A stretch of DNA of 64,000 bases from contig JANQDZ010000096.1 of the NCBI GenBank assembly GCA_028278645.1, positions 1 through 64,000 of the forward strand. Reading direction: 5' to 3'. This stretch comes from Longimicrobiales bacterium. Its GTDB lineage: Bacteria > Gemmatimonadota > Gemmatimonadetes > Longimicrobiales > Gaopeijiaceae. A program made the position numbers and the translations under genes. Of this stretch, positions 62,451-64,000 are shown piece by piece; the stretch's first letter is position 1; each line of letters begins with the position of its first letter. Below the pieces are notes generated by a model. The model saw only the letters and a list, made by a program, of their open reading frames with translations. It was not told the origin of the DNA and made no database searches.

Positions 62451-62881
62451 GTTCCACTCCCGATGCTGATGACACCGTCGCGAATCAAGACTGGATACCG
62501 ATGAAGATCTCTGTTGTCCAACCCCGCCACCACAAAGCCATAGGGGTTATAGATCTGATAGCTACAGGGGGAGAAAACCCGGTAGAGCTCATCGTCCCAC
62601 TTCAGCTCGCAGCCGTCCGCGGGAGACCGTCCCTCAACGGCCGTCACCTCCCCGGACGCCATCCTGATGACCAGGATCCATCGGTCCCCCCAACGCTCCA
62701 GGCGATCCGAGTTGACGGGGAAGTCATCCAACTCTGCTATCCGGAGTGAGGCTTCCACGTCTGGGATTACCAAGGGTTCCTGTGGCAGCGCATACAGGAG
62801 GAAGACGAAGAGGCCGACAGCCACGATAAAGACCCCGAGGCCGGCGAGACACCAATCCCAAAAATCCCATTGTTTCACCAC
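62447..62881 (-). CDS. Rieske-fold membrane protein lacking all four cluster ligands
   Basis: The 144-residue product has one helix (residues 10-32) and a small beta domain that aligns with the Rieske fold. The first loop, normally CxHxGC, reads SPADGC (86-91), and the second, normally CPCH, reads SPCS (104-107). Both cluster Cys and both His are replaced by Ser or Ala, while the two cysteines that form the loop-bridging disulfide (91 and 106) remain. The downstream RDLHRYPVLIRDGVISIG strands are typical. It is the first gene of the operon with cytochrome b. It cannot bind [2Fe-2S] in the normal way. Confidence 0.85.
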   Translation of the reverse strand: MVKQWDFWDWCLAGLGVFIVAVGLFVFLLYALPQEPLVIPDVEASLRIAELDDFPVNSDRLERWGDRWILVIRMASGEVTAVEGRSPADGCELKWDDELYRVFSPCSYQIYNPYGFVVAGLDNRDLHRYPVLIRDGVISIGSGT

Positions 62882-63018
62882 GACCCCCCGGATCCAGAGC
62901 GGCAGGAAACATCAAACAAAGTCATAATCCATCTTGAGAAACATATGGTGCCCCATGGCTCGACACCGCAAGGGTACAGGCTCTGGCTATTCTTGATTTC
63001 TTTTGTTTTGCCGTCCCC

Positions 63019-63034
63019 TGGCATACATCATGCA
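63019..63034 (+). promoter_or_regulatory. Sigma-54 promoter for the terminal multiheme gene
   Basis: CTGGCATA-CATC-ATGCA has GG at 63020-63021 and GC at 63032-63033 with ten-base spacing. The expected start near 63045 gives a leader of about 100 bases. The surrounding DNA is AT-rich. Confidence 0.75.
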
Positions 63035-63143
63035 CTTCGGTAAATGCTGGTTTATTTGATTTTCGGGCCGATTCGGAGAGCGGAGTGCATGCGGATTACC
63101 CTCCGGGATCGGCGCCCCTGGCTCGGTTGTGGGAAGGATGAAG

Positions 63144-64000
63144 ATGCGGATTCTGGTGGGAGCCACACTGATGTTCCTGGGACTTTCCGTCCCGGGTGGG
63201 CCAATCTGGGCACAGGCTGATGATCAGATGTGCCTCATGTGCCACGGTGATCCGGCTATGCTCCAGGGCACAGGCAGAGAGGCTCAGCTTCTGGTCACTC
63301 CAGAGGATCTGGCCGGATCGGTCCATGGAGCGGCCGGAGTAGGGTGCACCCTATGCCATCAGGATATCCCGTTCCCCCACAGCGCTGTGGACGTCCCAGC
63401 GGTGGACTGCGGCTCCTGTCATTCCACTCAAAACCGACTGCATGACCGGTCCCTTCATGGCCAGGCCGCCGCCAGAGGGGATTCCCTGGCCCCGTCCTGT
63501 GTGGACTGTCACGGCGGGCACTCTATTCTCTCCAGTCGAAATCCAGCCTCATCCACATCGACGATGAACGTCCCTCTCCTTTGCGGTGAATGTCACCGAG
63601 AGGGAAGCCCGGTCTCGAGAACCCACGAGATCTCCCAGGACCGAATCCTGGAAAACTACTCCATGTCGATTCATGGAGACGGCCTGTTCCGGGCGGGTTT
63701 GACCGTCACCGCGGTCTGCACGTCATGCCACACCTCCCACAACATCCTTCCTCACACAGACCCGCGTTCAAGCATTCACCACGAGAGGGTGGCGGCCACC
63801 TGCACCGCATGCCATGCACGGATCGAGGAAGTGCATGTCCAGGTGATCGAGGGGCGACTCTGGGAGGAGGAGCCCCACAAGATCCCGGCCTGTGTGGACT
63901 GCCACCAGCCCCACCAACAGCGCCGTGTCTTCTATGATCCGGGGGCGGCGAACCAGGACTGTCTTGCCTGCCACGGGGACCCGACTCTTGTCGGGTACAG
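63144..64000 (+). CDS. Multiheme c-type cytochrome, at least nine hemes, cut by window end
   Basis: GGAAGG lies six bases before the ATG at 63144; an ATG at 63138 is also possible. The frame is open to the window end (285 residues). A signal peptide (hydrophobic core ending GGPIWAQADD) is followed by nine heme motifs so far: CLMCH, CTLCH, CGSCH, CVDCH, CGECH, CTSCH, CTACH, CVDCH, CLACH. The pattern of one motif per 30 residues with GHSILSSRN and SIHGDGLFRAG blocks resembles the nine-heme protein at 60046. It is divergent from the Rieske-like operon and under a sigma-54 promoter. Confidence 0.93.
   Translation, partial: MRILVGATLMFLGLSVPGGPIWAQADDQMCLMCHGDPAMLQGTGREAQLLVTPEDLAGSVHGAAGVGCTLCHQDIPFPHSAVDVPAVDCGSCHSTQNRLHDRSLHGQAAARGDSLAPSCVDCHGGHSILSSRNPASSTSTMNVPLLCGECHREGSPVSRTHEISQDRILENYSMSIHGDGLFRAGLTVTAVCTSCHTSHNILPHTDPRSSIHHERVAATCTACHARIEEVHVQVIEGRLWEEEPHKIPACVDCHQPHQQRRVFYDPGAANQDCLACHGDPTLVGY

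Noticed and set aside
1-64000. CRISPR arrays, insertion sequences, phage genes, tRNA and rRNA genes
   Set aside because: No direct-repeat array, transposase, integrase, or cloverleaf-like or rRNA sequence was seen on reading both strands.

Overview
The window is about 60% GC, has short intergenic gaps and carries no insertion sequence, phage, CRISPR or recognisable tRNA/rRNA gene. It is a chromosomal piece of a Gram-negative, outer-membrane-bearing bacterium. A TonB-dependent receptor paired with a surface lipoprotein, several PorV/DUF1207-type outer-membrane barrels, an S9 peptidase, a six-bladed propeller protein and many lipoprotein signals together suggest Gemmatimonadota or a close relative. 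This is inference from gene content; no marker-gene phylogeny was possible.

Positions 1-35 kb are mostly housekeeping and accessory metabolism: a cut dCMP deaminase, TypA, a deoxyhypusine-synthase-like enzyme behind a D-amino-acid deacylase, ApaG, an MntR/DtxR-type regulator joined to an internally deleted uridine kinase, an alcohol dehydrogenase, a TonB receptor pair, a histone-deacetylase-family enzyme, an S9 peptidase, a Dyp peroxidase, threonine ammonia-lyase, a DEAD-box helicase, a protein-tyrosine phosphatase, a fructosamine kinase, an aminotransferase, a second DEAD-box protein with every ATPase motif degraded, and a potassium channel. A sigma-54 activator, an outer-membrane barrel, a large esterase and a cyclophilin follow.

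Positions 36-42 kb hold a regulatory island: a receiver protein, two membrane histidine kinases whose periplasmic sensor domains each carry two c-type heme attachment motifs, and an NtrC-type sigma-54 activator. A 49-bp perfect palindrome lies at the head of the island, followed by a GG-N10-GC sigma-54 promoter facing the next operon.

Positions 42-64 kb are an electron-transfer island with 79 c-type heme attachment motifs in nine proteins, 83 with the two sensor kinases. It contains (a) a tetraheme / four-cluster Fe-S / NrfD quinone oxidoreductase operon; (b) a hexaheme lipoprotein with a collagen-like Gly-X-Y stalk; (c) a duplicated tetraheme protein, ferritin and a Tll0287-like monoheme protein; (d) a nine-heme lipoprotein, outer-membrane barrel and twelve-heme protein resembling a porin-cytochrome conduit; (e) a four-gene operon of a Rieske-fold protein lacking all four cluster ligands, a cytochrome b lacking the PEWY motif, a nine-heme anchored cytochrome and a 25-heme NapC-type cytochrome; and (f) a further cytochrome with at least nine hemes, cut by the window end. 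Five GG-N10-GC promoter candidates lie in intergenic DNA in front of these units.

The working model is a sigma-54 regulon, sensed by heme-containing kinases, that carries electrons between the quinone pool and the periplasm or cell exterior through multiheme wires. The cluster-less Rieske/cytochrome b/multiheme operon and the porin-cytochrome unit are the best candidates for a system not previously described.
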